From NCBI RefSeq assembly GCF_027622945.1, contig NZ_JAPZVQ010000001.1:1-64000 (forward strand): a stretch of 64,000 nucleotides of DNA, given 5' to 3'. The notes under the pieces are model-generated. The model had not been told where the DNA came from. It saw nothing but the letters and a program-made list of their open reading frames with translations, and did no database searches. Both the position numbers and the translations under genes were made by a program. This document shows positions 1 through 7,683 of this stretch, one piece after another. Numbering within the stretch: position 1 is the stretch's first letter; every line of letters starts with the position of its first letter. The DNA comes from Glycomyces lechevalierae (GTDB taxonomy: Bacteria; Actinomycetota; Actinomycetes; Mycobacteriales; Micromonosporaceae).

Positions 1-80
1 AGCGGGCCTTTCCGTTCGACTTGCATGTGTGAAGCACGCCGCCAGCGTTCGTCCTGAGCCAGGATCAAACTCTCCAACAA
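1..80 (-). rRNA. rrs: 16S rRNA gene, 5' end only (partial)
   Basis: The reverse complement of positions 80 to 1 reads the conserved start of bacterial 16S rRNA, including GAGTTTGATCCTGGCTCAG (54-72) and the following ACGAACGCTGGCGGCG and AAGTCGAACG blocks. The gene is cut by the window edge, so only about 80 nt are present. The exact mature 5' end is placed by analogy with other 16S genes, a few bases upstream of GAGTTTGATC. Confidence 0.97.
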
Positions 81-157
81 AAACCTGTTGCGCACTGAAC
101 CCTTACGGACCCAGCGACTTTGGTATGTGTCGAAGCATGTCCTGACCGATTTTCAAC

Positions 158-178
158 GGGACACCAAGCAAGTGTCCC
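158..178 (-). other. hairpin in the rRNA precursor leader
   Basis: GGGACAC (158-164) and GTGTCCC (172-178) form a perfect 7-bp stem with a 7-nt loop. It lies between the rRNA promoter and the 16S start and is probably part of the leader structure used in precursor rRNA folding or processing. The function is inferred from position only. Confidence 0.5.
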
Positions 179-276
179 AAGGAAAAGACAGTCAAAAACA
201 GTACCAACCAAGAACCGCCGAAACCTTGTCCAGCGACCTCGATCAGCCCGCACGCTGACCATCCAAACACCCTGTT

Positions 277-292
277 GAGTTCTCAAACAACA
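277..292 (-). promoter_or_regulatory. rRNA antitermination boxA-like element
   Basis: On the minus strand this reads TGTTGTTTGAGAACTC, followed by AACAGGGTGTTTGG. The same TTTGAGAACTCAA core occurs in actinobacterial rRNA leaders, where it acts as boxA for the NusB/S10 antitermination complex. It lies about 200 nt upstream of the 16S start, as expected. Confidence 0.75.
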
Positions 293-350
293 CGCCAACT
301 CAAGTCGATCCATCAAATTGGATTCGGCCTCAGCCGGAGCAACCCGAACA

Positions 351-379
351 ACATTACTAGTCTCGAACCGCGCTGTCTA
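351..379 (-). promoter_or_regulatory. rRNA operon promoter
   Basis: On the minus strand a -35 element TAGACA (374-379) is separated by 17 bp from a -10 element TAATGT (351-356). Transcription would start near 344, giving a leader of about 265 nt that contains the boxA and the hairpin. A second AT-rich hexamer, TATATT (549-554), further upstream could be another weaker promoter, but no good -35 accompanies it. Confidence 0.6.
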
Positions 380-420
380 ACTGGGGGTCATTGACCCTCG
401 TCACATGCGATTGAGCCTCT

Positions 421-746
421 ATGGAGTCTCAGGATCCCGCGCCTCGATCCGGACCGCGCCATGACTCCTTGAGTCCGTCGCGTGCCTCCGTGATCTCCGG
501 ACCGGCCTCGTTTTCCTCGGCTGTTCCGTTCCCCCGCGGGCAAAGACAAATATACACACCCTCGAAGGGGCCGAAACCAGGGGGGTCGCCTCCCGTTCAA
601 CGATACGCTTGACCAGCGGAGACATCAAGGTCTTGCGAGAAGTCCGCGGCAGCACGGTGCACCAGGGCCGCCCACGCAGACGGTCTCTTCACCGCAGCTT
701 CGGCTGTTAGCCTGCGAGCGAAGGAACTCCGATCAGAGGAGAAGGC
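421..746. other. intergenic region between the rRNA promoter and the OsmC gene
   Basis: About 325 bp without a credible gene; the short open frames here have no ribosome binding sites and no recognisable products. The minus strand may carry an upstream rRNA promoter (TATATT at 549-554). At the right end AGGAGAAGG (737-745) is the ribosome binding site of the next gene. Confidence 0.5.
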
Positions 747-1172
747 ATGACAGCCACTCGCAATGCAAGCACCCGCTGGACCGGCGACCTCCAGGAAGGC
801 AACGGCGTCACCAGCTTCCTGTCTTCCGGACTGCCGGACACTCCGGTCACCTGGGCCGCGCGCACGAACAACCCGGAGGGCAAGACCAGCCCGGAGGAGC
901 TCATCGCGGCGGCGCACACCTCGTGCTTCTCGATGGCGTTCTCGGCCGCACTGGCGAAGGCCGGGCACACCGCGGAGGAGATCGTCACTGAAGCCGCCGT
1001 CACCTTCAAGCCCGGCACGGGGATCACCGACATCGCCTTGACCGTCAACGCCAAGATCCCCGGGCTCGACAACGACGAGTTCCAGAAGATCGCGCACGGC
1101 GCCAAGGAGAACTGCCCGGTGAGCCAGGCGCTGAAGGCGGTCCCGATTTCACTTGAGGCGACGTTGGGTTAG
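747..1172 (+). CDS. OsmC/Ohr-family peroxidase
   Basis: A 141-residue protein of the OsmC family, thiol-dependent peroxidases that reduce organic hydroperoxides in the cytoplasm. The two redox cysteines are visible: C60 in HTSCFSMAFS and C123 in ENCPVSQAL. The N-terminal strand region (RWTGDL) and the central helix SPEELIAAAHTSC are typical of OsmC rather than Ohr. Length is normal for the family. The ATG is preceded by AGGAGAAGG. It stands alone, reading away from the rRNA operon, with about 200 bp before the next gene. Assignment to family is firm; the physiological peroxide or thiol partner (mycothiol or lipoyl systems in actinomycetes) is inference. Confidence 0.9.
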   Translation: MTATRNASTRWTGDLQEGNGVTSFLSSGLPDTPVTWAARTNNPEGKTSPEELIAAAHTSCFSMAFSAALAKAGHTAEEIVTEAAVTFKPGTGITDIALTVNAKIPGLDNDEFQKIAHGAKENCPVSQALKAVPISLEATLG

Positions 1173-1378
1173 GGTCGTCACAAACGCCTGAAAATTTCAT
1201 ATTCACGCACAGTGTGCGCGAAAGCATCGGGTGCACCATCCGTGACCGTTATGTCACGGAGCCGGACGCGGGCGGTATCGCCCTCGGGGCGGCGAGGTGG
1301 TCGTTGGTTTCGCGCACTTGTTTGTAACCAGGCCTGCCTGCCCAGTTGCAAACCGATACTGCAGAGGAGGGGGTTCTC

Positions 1379-2671
1379 GTGACTGCTCCTGAAGACACCG
1401 GTAGGCGGTTCCAGGCCTACACCATCCGCCACCTGGACGAGTTGCTCCAGCGAGCGCCGCTGACCGAGGAGCAGCGGCTCCGGACAAGGGCGGTGGCGTC
1501 AGTACTGCCGTTCCGAACGAACGCCTACGTCGTCGATGAGCTGATCGACTGGGCCGATCCGTTCGAGGATCCGATGTTCCGGCTCGTGTTCCCGCAGGAG
1601 GACATGCTGCCGTCCGAGGACGTCGACCGCATCGCGGCCCTGCTCCAGAACGACGCCTCCAAGCAGGAGGTGACCGCGGCCGCGAACGAGATCCGGTTCC
1701 GGCTGAATCCGCACCCGGCCGGGCAGCTCGCGCTGAACATCCCGAAGGCCGGCGAGGAGCCGATCCCGGGGTTGCAGCACAAGTACCGGGAGACGGTGCT
1801 CTTCTTCCCGCAGCAGGGGCAGACCTGCCACGCCTACTGCACCTACTGCTTCAGGTGGGCGCAGTTCGTGGGGATCGCCGATCTGAAGATGGCGAACAAC
1901 GACGTCGAGCAGTTGACCGGCTACGTGCGGGATCACCCGGAGGTGAGCAGCGTGCTGCTGACCGGCGGGGACCCGATGATCATGGGCGAGCCGGTGCTGC
2001 GGCGGTACATCGAGCCGCTGCTCGAGATGGACCACGTGGAGTCGATCCGGATCGGGTCGAAGGCGCTGGCGTACTGGCCGCAGCGGTTCGTGTCGGATCC
2101 CGACGCGGACGACACGCTGCGGTTGTTCGAGCGAGTGGTGGCGTCGGGGAAGAACCTGGCGTTCATGGCCCACTTCTCGCACCAGAAGGAGCTGGACTCC
2201 GAGATCGTGCGGGAGGCGGTGCGCCGGATCCGCGGCACGGGTGCGGTGATCAGGACGCAGGCGCCGCTGATCAGGACGATCAACGACGACGCGGAGCAGT
2301 GGGCGGGGATGTGGCGGACCCAGCACAAGCTGGGGATGATCCCGTACTACATGTTCGTCGAGCGCGACACGGGGCCGCAGGACTACTTCTCGGTGCCGCT
2401 GGTGCGGGCGTGGGAGATCTTCCGCGACGCGTTCAGCCAGGTGTCGGGGTTGTGCCGGACCGTGCGGGGTCCGTCGATGTCGGCGACGCCGGGGAAGGTC
2501 GCGGTGGACGGGGTCGTGGAGATCGGCGAGGAGAAGGTGTTCGCGCTGCGGATGCTGCAGGCCAGGGACCCCGATCTCGTGGGGCGGCCGTTCTTCGCGA
2601 AGTTCGACGAGAACGCGGTGTGGGTCGACGACCTGAAGCCGGCCTTCGCGGACAAGTTCCCGTTCGAGTAG
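1379..2671 (+). CDS. KamA-family radical SAM protein (lysine 2,3-aminomutase-like)
   Basis: A 430-residue radical SAM protein. The [4Fe-4S]/SAM cluster motif CHAYCTYC (C150, C154, C157 counted from the GTG start) is intact, and LLTGGDPM is the SAM-binding glycine motif. Overall it matches the KamA/lysine 2,3-aminomutase family, PLP-dependent enzymes that shift an amino group between carbons 2 and 3. I chose GTG 1379 because GAGGAGGGGG lies 7-16 nt upstream; an ATG at 1346 would add 11 residues without a site. No lysine genes or EF-P genes adjoin it, unlike the second KamA at 38456, so the substrate is uncertain. A perfect terminator hairpin follows. Confidence 0.85.
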   Translation: MTAPEDTGRRFQAYTIRHLDELLQRAPLTEEQRLRTRAVASVLPFRTNAYVVDELIDWADPFEDPMFRLVFPQEDMLPSEDVDRIAALLQNDASKQEVTAAANEIRFRLNPHPAGQLALNIPKAGEEPIPGLQHKYRETVLFFPQQGQTCHAYCTYCFRWAQFVGIADLKMANNDVEQLTGYVRDHPEVSSVLLTGGDPMIMGEPVLRRYIEPLLEMDHVESIRIGSKALAYWPQRFVSDPDADDTLRLFERVVASGKNLAFMAHFSHQKELDSEIVREAVRRIRGTGAVIRTQAPLIRTINDDAEQWAGMWRTQHKLGMIPYYMFVERDTGPQDYFSVPLVRAWEIFRDAFSQVSGLCRTVRGPSMSATPGKVAVDGVVEIGEEKVFALRMLQARDPDLVGRPFFAKFDENAVWVDDLKPAFADKFPFE

Positions 2672-2693
2672 TGCGGTAGGAAGCGAGTGTGAG

Positions 2694-2720
2694 GGCCGGA
2701 GCGGCGATGCCGCTCCGGCC
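2694..2720. terminator. bidirectional terminator hairpin
   Basis: GGCCGGAGCGG (2694-2704) pairs perfectly with CCGCTCCGGCC (2710-2720) around a 5-nt loop, between the convergent KamA-family and quinone reductase genes. No U-tract, as is common in actinomycetes. Confidence 0.8.
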
Positions 2721-2736
2721 CTTCTGTGTTCGTGGT

Positions 2737-3489
2737 CTATCGGGCGATGTGCAGGGCGAATCCGGTGGTGCCGGGGGCTTCGCGGCCGGGCAGGAGGCGG
2801 CGGTGCTCGTCGTAGTCCTCGGACTGCTTGCGGTAGGCGATCGGTTCGGTCTCGGTGAGGGTTTCGAGGCGTTCGCGCAGGTGCTTCACGGTGTCGGTGT
2901 AGCGGGCGGCGTCCATGCCGAGGGCGGAGGTGACGACGACGGGCGGCAGGACCGCCATGCCGGGGTAGAAGAGGACGCCGTGCTGAAGCGGGAAGAGCAG
3001 GTCGTCGATGTGGCCGTTGACGCCGCGTTCGGACAGGTGGTCTTCGGCGGCGCCGGTGGTCACGATGACCATGGCGCGCTTGCCTTTCAGGACGCCGTCG
3101 CCGAAGCGGGGCCAGTCGTGGGTGGGGCCGTAGCCGAAGCCGCTGGTGAAGACGCGGTCGAACCAGCCCTTGAGGATCGCGGGGACGGTGTACCACCAGA
3201 GGGGGAACTGGAAGATGACGTTGTCCGCGGCGAGCAGGTGCTCGTGCTCGGCCTTGATGTCCGGGGCGAGGGATGCGTTGGTCCAGGCTTCGCCGGCGGC
3301 GGCGATGAACCGTTCGCTGTCGGTGGGGCCGAAGTCGTCGTAGTCGGCGACGGCCTTCCAGTTCATCGCGTAGAGGTCGGCGACGGTGACGGTGTGCCCG
3401 AGGCCTTCGAGGGTCAGGACGGCTTCGTCGCGGAGGGCCGCGTTCAGGGAGCCGTTGTCGGGGTGGGCGTAGACGATGTGGGTTCTCAT
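2737..3489 (-). CDS. NAD(P)H-dependent quinone oxidoreductase (flavodoxin fold)
   Basis: A 250-residue flavoprotein of the NQO1/MdaB/KefF type, which reduces quinones or similar acceptors by two electrons. The N-terminus THIVYAHPDNGSLNAAL is the FMN/FAD phosphate-binding strand and loop, and FQFPLWWYTVPAILKGWFDR is the hallmark active-site segment of this family. It is transcribed divergently from an XRE/MmyB-type regulator with about 130 bp of repeat-rich intergenic DNA between them, so that regulator probably controls it. The start at 3489 gives MRTHIVYAHPD; a start three codons upstream is possible. The substrate is unknown. Confidence 0.88.
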   Translation of the reverse strand: MRTHIVYAHPDNGSLNAALRDEAVLTLEGLGHTVTVADLYAMNWKAVADYDDFGPTDSERFIAAAGEAWTNASLAPDIKAEHEHLLAADNVIFQFPLWWYTVPAILKGWFDRVFTSGFGYGPTHDWPRFGDGVLKGKRAMVIVTTGAAEDHLSERGVNGHIDDLLFPLQHGVLFYPGMAVLPPVVVTSALGMDAARYTDTVKHLRERLETLTETEPIAYRKQSEDYDEHRRLLPGREAPGTTGFALHIAR

Positions 3490-3535
3490 GCGGACCATGC
3501 TGCTGCGATCGGAGGAAGGCTGCCAGACGTCTGTT

Positions 3536-3601
3536 CGACCTGGGGTCGTTCGACCCTAGGACTGACAGACCTAGGCACTCGCGCGGATTCGCGGCGATAC
3601 T
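3536..3601. promoter_or_regulatory. repeat-rich operator/promoter region between quinone reductase and regulator
   Basis: Two CCTAGG palindromes (3555-3560 and 3570-3575) are spaced 15 bp apart, and GGTCGTTCGACC (3544-3555) is a further near-perfect inverted repeat just before them. GATACT (3596-3601) is a plausible -10 for the regulator gene. The arrangement suggests operator sites for the MmyB-type regulator; binding is inference. Confidence 0.45.
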
Positions 3602-3620
3602 TGCCGCGGAGGTTTGCGTG

Positions 3621-4478
3621 ATGACACCTGATGCGACAGAGGCCGAGATCCACCGACTCGAGGACGTGGTCGACCTCGGGAAGTTCCTGCAGGCGCGGCG
3701 CGCGCGCGTGAACCCGGGGGACGTGGGGCTGCGGGAGGACGCGCGGCGGCGCGTGCCGGGGCTGCGGCGGGAGGAGCTGGCGCTGCTCGCCGGGGTGAGC
3801 GTGGACTACTACACGCGGCTGGAGCAGGGGCGGGCGAAGCACCCGTCGGATCAGGTGCTGGACGCGGTGGCGCGGGCGCTGCGGTTGGACGAGACGACGC
3901 GGGCGCATCTGCACCGGTTGGCGGGGAACTCGCGGTTGAGTCCGTTGCAGGCGCGGACGGGGGTGCGGCCGTCGCTGCAGACGATGCTGGCGGCGATCGA
4001 CGCGTTCCCGGCGCTGATCATGAACCACCGGCAGGACGTGCTGGCGTCGAATCGCTTGGCGCGCTTGCTGTACGGAGGGTTCGGGTGGGACTTGGAGGCG
4101 AATCCGAACTTCGTGCGGCTGCTGTTCGACGACGACTCGCGCGAGTACTTCCCGGACTGGGACTCGGTGTGCGCGCTGGAGACGGTGGCGCAGTTGCGGA
4201 AGATGGCGGCGCTGTTCCCGGACGACGCGGCGATGACGTCGCTGATCGGCGAGTTGTCCGTGCGGCACCGGTTCTTCGCGGAGTTGTGGGCGCGGGCCGA
4301 GGTGCGCGACTGCAACATCGGGTTCGTGCGGTTCGAACATCCGATGGTGGGGGCGCTCGAGCTGTACAAGGACCAGTTCCGGGTGGCGGACGGGTCGGGG
4401 CAGATGCTCGTGGCGCTGACGGCCGCGCCGGGGACCGACGACTACGACAAGCTGGCGCTGCTGGGGGCGGAACGGTAG
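3621..4478 (+). CDS. XRE-family transcriptional regulator with MmyB-like domain
   Basis: A 285-residue regulator. Residues ~20-90 form the helix-turn-helix, with the family signature VPGLRREELALLAGVSVDYY followed by TRLEQGR. The rest is the MmyB-like ligand-binding domain, including FPALIMNHRQDVLASNRLA and the C-terminal FEHPMVGALELYKDQFRV. Such regulators in actinomycetes usually sit beside, and control, an oxidoreductase gene, as here. GCGGAGGT (3606-3613) supports the ATG at 3621; a GTG at 3618 is directly adjacent. The ligand is unknown. Confidence 0.9.
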   Translation: MTPDATEAEIHRLEDVVDLGKFLQARRARVNPGDVGLREDARRRVPGLRREELALLAGVSVDYYTRLEQGRAKHPSDQVLDAVARALRLDETTRAHLHRLAGNSRLSPLQARTGVRPSLQTMLAAIDAFPALIMNHRQDVLASNRLARLLYGGFGWDLEANPNFVRLLFDDDSREYFPDWDSVCALETVAQLRKMAALFPDDAAMTSLIGELSVRHRFFAELWARAEVRDCNIGFVRFEHPMVGALELYKDQFRVADGSGQMLVALTAAPGTDDYDKLALLGAER

Positions 4479-4499
4479 TCCCGGCCCGCCCCCGGGGCG

Positions 4500-5369
4500 T
4501 TAGCGGATGGTGAGCTGCTCGATGACGCTCACCCAGTCGGCGGTGTCGCGGCCGGTGGCGGCGAGTTCGTCGAGGCGCTTCTTGAGCGGTTCGAGGAAGT
4601 CGGCGCCGACGCCCTGCTCGCGGCTCGCGGCGATGATCGAGGCGAGGGCGGGCCGGGTGAAGGCGACGTCCTGGCCCGGGGCCGGGTCGTACGCACCGGA
4701 GTCGACGAGCGGGGCGTAGCCCTGCATGGCCGGCAGGATCGCGGCGAGCCAACCGGTGACCTCGTTCGCGGTGTCGGCGGCGGGGACGCCGACGGTGCGC
4801 ATCATGGCAACGGCGTGGAGGAAACCGCCGAACATCTGGTACATCGACGCCAGGAGCGCCATGTCCTTGAGCGAGGCGAGGCCGGCGTCCGCGCCTTCGT
4901 ATTCGGCGGTGCCGAGGGTCTCGAGGGCGGGCCTGGCGATGCCGAAGGCGTTCTCGTCCCCGGAGTAGAGGAGGCGGGCGCCCGGCTGCCCGATCATCCC
5001 GGGGACGGCCATGATCGCGCCGTCGAGGTAGGTGATGCCGTGCTCGGCGGCCCAGGCCGCGGTCGCCCGGGACTCGTTGGGCGTGGTGGTGGTGACGTTG
5101 ACGAGGACCTTGCCCTTGAGCTCGGCCGCGACCGGCTCGAGGTTCTGGTGGATGCTCGCGTGGTCGAGGAGGACGGCGATGACGATGTCGCCGGCCTCGA
5201 TCGCCTCGGTGATGGTCGCGGCGGCTTGCGCGCCGGCCTGGACGTGCGGTTCGGTCTTGGCCGCGGTGCGGTTCCAGACCGTGGTGGCGTAGCCGGTCTC
5301 GCGCAGGCGCGCGGCGACGGCCGAGCCCATCGCGCCGAGGCCGAGGATGCTGACGGTTCCCTTGGACAT
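4500..5369 (-). CDS. imine reductase-like NAD(P)-dependent oxidoreductase, paralogue 1
   Basis: A 289-residue protein with an N-terminal Rossmann fold (LGLGAMGSAVAARLRETG, then VWNRT for NADP phosphate recognition) and a helical C-terminal domain of the imine reductase type within the beta-hydroxyacid dehydrogenase superfamily. The usual G-x-x-x-K-x-x-N catalytic segment is replaced by LASLKDMALL, as in imine reductase-like proteins. These enzymes reduce C=N bonds with NADPH; the natural substrate is usually unknown. It is the last of three tandem paralogues in one direction (gap 26 bp) and is very similar to the second. It ends near the convergent regulator gene. Confidence 0.85.
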   Translation of the reverse strand: MSKGTVSILGLGAMGSAVAARLRETGYATTVWNRTAAKTEPHVQAGAQAAATITEAIEAGDIVIAVLLDHASIHQNLEPVAAELKGKVLVNVTTTTPNESRATAAWAAEHGITYLDGAIMAVPGMIGQPGARLLYSGDENAFGIARPALETLGTAEYEGADAGLASLKDMALLASMYQMFGGFLHAVAMMRTVGVPAADTANEVTGWLAAILPAMQGYAPLVDSGAYDPAPGQDVAFTRPALASIIAASREQGVGADFLEPLKKRLDELAATGRDTADWVSVIEQLTIR

Positions 5370-5395
5370 GCGGTTTCCCTTGGTGTGCTTGGTGT

Positions 5396-6262
5396 TCAGT
5401 GGATGGTGAGGCGTTCGATGACGCGGGGCCAGTCGCTGTCGCCGTGGCCGGTCGCGGCGAGTTCCTCGAGGAGCTTCTGGTGCGGTTCGAGGAGGTCGGC
5501 GCGGACGCCCTGCTCGCGGCTGGCGGCGATGAGCGACCTGATGCCGAAGCGGTCGAAGTCGACGCTCTGGCCGCCGGTGTCGTAGGTGCCGCCGTCGACG
5601 ATCGCGGCGAGGTGCCTGCCGCTGGGCAGCATGGCCGCGAGCCAGGCCTCGGTCTCCTTCGCGGTGTCGGCGGCCGGGACGCCGACGGTGCGCATCATGG
5701 CGATGGCCTGCACGTAGCCGAGGAACATGAGGTCCATGGCCGAGAGCAGGGCCATGTCCTTGAGCGAGGCGAGGCCGGGGTCCTCCCCCGTGTACTCGGC
5801 GGCGCCGAGCGTCTCGAGGACCGGCCGGACCGCGTCGAACGCGGGCCGGTCGCCGGAGTAGAGCAGGCGGGCGGCCGGGCCGCCGATCATCGCCGGGACC
5901 GCCATGATCGCGCCGTCGACGTAGGCGATGCCGTGCTCGGCGGCCCAGGCAGCGGTCTCGCGGGCCTGGTTCGGCGTGGTCGTGACGAGGTTGACGACCG
6001 TCCTGCCCTTGAGGTCGGCGGCGACCTGGTCGAGGTGTTCACGGACGCTCGCGTGGTCGAGCAGGACGACGATGACGGTGTCGCTCGCCCGCACAGCTTC
6101 GGCCACGGTGGCCGCGGCTTGCGCACCCGCCTGGACGTGCGGCTCGCTCTTGGCCGCGGTGCGGTTCCAGACCGTGGTGGCGTGCCCAGTCTCGCGCAGG
6201 CGCGCGGCGACGGCCGAGCCCATCGCGCCGAGGCCGAGCACGCTCACGGTGTTCGCTGACAT
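5396..6262 (-). CDS. imine reductase-like NAD(P)-dependent oxidoreductase, paralogue 2
   Basis: A 288-residue protein closely related to its downstream neighbour: the first 40 residues (LGLGAMGSAVAARLRETG, TTVWNRTAAKSEPHV) are almost identical, while the C-terminal substrate-binding half is more divergent. The segment LASLKDMALLSAMD occupies the catalytic position. It forms the middle of a three-gene run, 15 bp from paralogue 3. Recent tandem duplication with divergence of the substrate pocket is the likely history. Confidence 0.85.
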   Translation of the reverse strand: MSANTVSVLGLGAMGSAVAARLRETGHATTVWNRTAAKSEPHVQAGAQAAATVAEAVRASDTVIVVLLDHASVREHLDQVAADLKGRTVVNLVTTTPNQARETAAWAAEHGIAYVDGAIMAVPAMIGGPAARLLYSGDRPAFDAVRPVLETLGAAEYTGEDPGLASLKDMALLSAMDLMFLGYVQAIAMMRTVGVPAADTAKETEAWLAAMLPSGRHLAAIVDGGTYDTGGQSVDFDRFGIRSLIAASREQGVRADLLEPHQKLLEELAATGHGDSDWPRVIERLTIH

Positions 6263-6277
6263 GGCTTGCGTCCCTTC

Positions 6278-7144
6278 CTAAGCGGTGGCGCCGCGGATGA
6301 GCCGGTACACGGAGACGAATTCGCCGGACTCCTCGGTGGCGTCGATGGCCCGCCGGTAGTAGTCCTGGACGGTCCTGGTGAGCGAGGCGTCGACCCCGGC
6401 GTCCTCGCTCGCGTCGATGACGTGCTGGGCCCCGGCGTGCATCATCTTGAGGGCCGCCGGGTCGCCCCAGCCGCCCTGCTTGGCGGCCTCGGCGAAGAAG
6501 AGCGTGAAGTCGCGCTGGCTCTGGGCGTCGTCCTTGGTGAGCTCGAGGTACCGGTCGACGCTGCCGCCGGAGCGCTCGATCATCGCCAGCGCCTGCTGGA
6601 GCGCGATGAGGTAGGAGTGGAACTGGGCGAGGCCGGCCTGGTAGTAGAGCTGGGCGAGGCCGTAGTCGGCGCCGAGGTATTCGTTGGCGCAGAGCAGTTC
6701 GAGCAGGGGGCGCAGTTCCTCGTGGAGGTCTTTGGGGCCGCTGACGTAGAGGTGGGAGGCGGGGTGCTGGATGTCGTCGCTCTGGGTCATGTAGGCGCCG
6801 GTGAGGAAGCGGGCGCCGCGTTCGAGGACCCAGCTCGCGCCTTTGCCGGTGTTGGCCGGGGAGTCGGAGGAGAGGTTGACGATCGTCTTGCCGGTGAGGT
6901 CGGCGTCGGCGAGGGTGCCGTACATGGCGTCGTAGTGGATGAGGGAGAGCAGGACGGTGTCGTTGGCGGCGACGGCCTCGGCGGCGGTGGCGGCGGGTGT
7001 GGCGCCGAGTTCGACGAGGGCTTCGGTCTTGCCGGGGGTGCGGTTCCAGACGGTGACGTCGAGTCCGGCGGCGAGGAGGATCCGCGCGGTGGCGCGGCCC
7101 ATCGGTCCGAGGCCGACCACGGTGACGGATTGCTTGGCAGACAT
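6278..7144 (-). CDS. imine reductase-like NAD(P)-dependent oxidoreductase, paralogue 3
   Basis: A 288-residue, more distant member of the tandem family: Rossmann motif VGLGPMGRATARILLAAG and VWNRTPGKTEALVELG, and the segment LAQLYYQAGLAQFHSY at the position of LASLKDMALL in the other two, so the active site differs. ATG 7144 is chosen because a purine-rich AAGGGGC lies just upstream; longer starts read into promoter DNA. As the first gene of the run it is divergent from an HxlR-type regulator (7285), which probably controls the whole set. Confidence 0.85.
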   Translation of the reverse strand: MSAKQSVTVVGLGPMGRATARILLAAGLDVTVWNRTPGKTEALVELGATPAATAAEAVAANDTVLLSLIHYDAMYGTLADADLTGKTIVNLSSDSPANTGKGASWVLERGARFLTGAYMTQSDDIQHPASHLYVSGPKDLHEELRPLLELLCANEYLGADYGLAQLYYQAGLAQFHSYLIALQQALAMIERSGGSVDRYLELTKDDAQSQRDFTLFFAEAAKQGGWGDPAALKMMHAGAQHVIDASEDAGVDASLTRTVQDYYRRAIDATEESGEFVSVYRLIRGATA

Positions 7145-7207
7145 GTTGTGCCCCTTGGGAAGTGGTGGATTCCTGTGTGTCTTGACGGGATCCATCGTCG
7201 GTCGCGG

Positions 7208-7266
7208 CGGGTAGGCTTCGCAAGACCGCACTTCCGGGTGGGGTTACTTACCGGGACGTTCGCAAT
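7208..7266. promoter_or_regulatory. divergent promoter region of the imine reductase run and HxlR gene
   Basis: The ~140-bp divergent region contains a direct repeat TTCGCAA (near 7208 and 7259) and a GGTTACTTACC segment between them. HxlR-family operators often contain TACTT-type half-sites. This is a candidate operator only. Confidence 0.35.
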
Positions 7267-7284
7267 ATGGTCGGGAGGGCCGCG

Positions 7285-7641
7285 ATGCAGACGATGGGTG
7301 ACGCAGATCAAACCTGCGGGATGTCGATCGCGATCGATGTGGTCGGCGGCAAGTGGAAGATGCATCTGATGTGGGTGCTGGCGGAGGGGCCGGTGCGGTT
7401 CGGGCAGATCCGGCGCAAGCTCGACGGGGTGAGCGAGAAGGTGCTCGCCGAGAATCTGCGGCAGATGGAGGCGCACGGGGTCGTGCACCGGGAGCTGTAC
7501 GCGGAGGTGCCGCCGCGGGTGGAGTATTCGCTGACGCCGCTGGGCGAGCAGTTGAATCAGGCGCTGCAACCGCTGGAGGTCTGGGGTGACGCGAACCGGG
7601 AGGCGCTGGCGCCCCGGTTGGTGGAGTCTCGCCCCTGCTGA
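7285..7641 (+). CDS. HxlR-family winged-helix regulator
   Basis: A 118-residue protein with a single HxlR domain: DVVGGKWKMHLMWVL is the conserved opening helix, followed by GVSEKVLAENLRQMEAHGVV as recognition helix and VPPRVEYSLTPLGEQL as the wing. The family often senses electrophiles or oxidants through a cysteine; one lies at CGMSIAIDV immediately before the helix. GGGAGGG (7273-7279) favours ATG 7285 over ATG 7267. Divergent from the three imine-reductase-like genes, its likely targets. Confidence 0.9.
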   Translation: MQTMGDADQTCGMSIAIDVVGGKWKMHLMWVLAEGPVRFGQIRRKLDGVSEKVLAENLRQMEAHGVVHRELYAEVPPRVEYSLTPLGEQLNQALQPLEVWGDANREALAPRLVESRPC

Positions 7642-7649
7642 GGGTGCGG

Positions 7650-7673
7650 GAATCCCCGGTCGGTCGGGGATTC
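7650..7673. terminator. bidirectional terminator hairpin
   Basis: GAATCCCCG (7650-7658) pairs perfectly with CGGGGATTC (7665-7673) around a 6-nt loop, between convergent HxlR and DUF2087 genes. Confidence 0.75.
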
Positions 7674-7683
7674 TCGTGTCGTG

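Noticed and set aside
2737..3498. CRISPR-like spacing of the CCTAGG repeats
   Set aside because: Only two short palindromes and no array; more consistent with operator sites.
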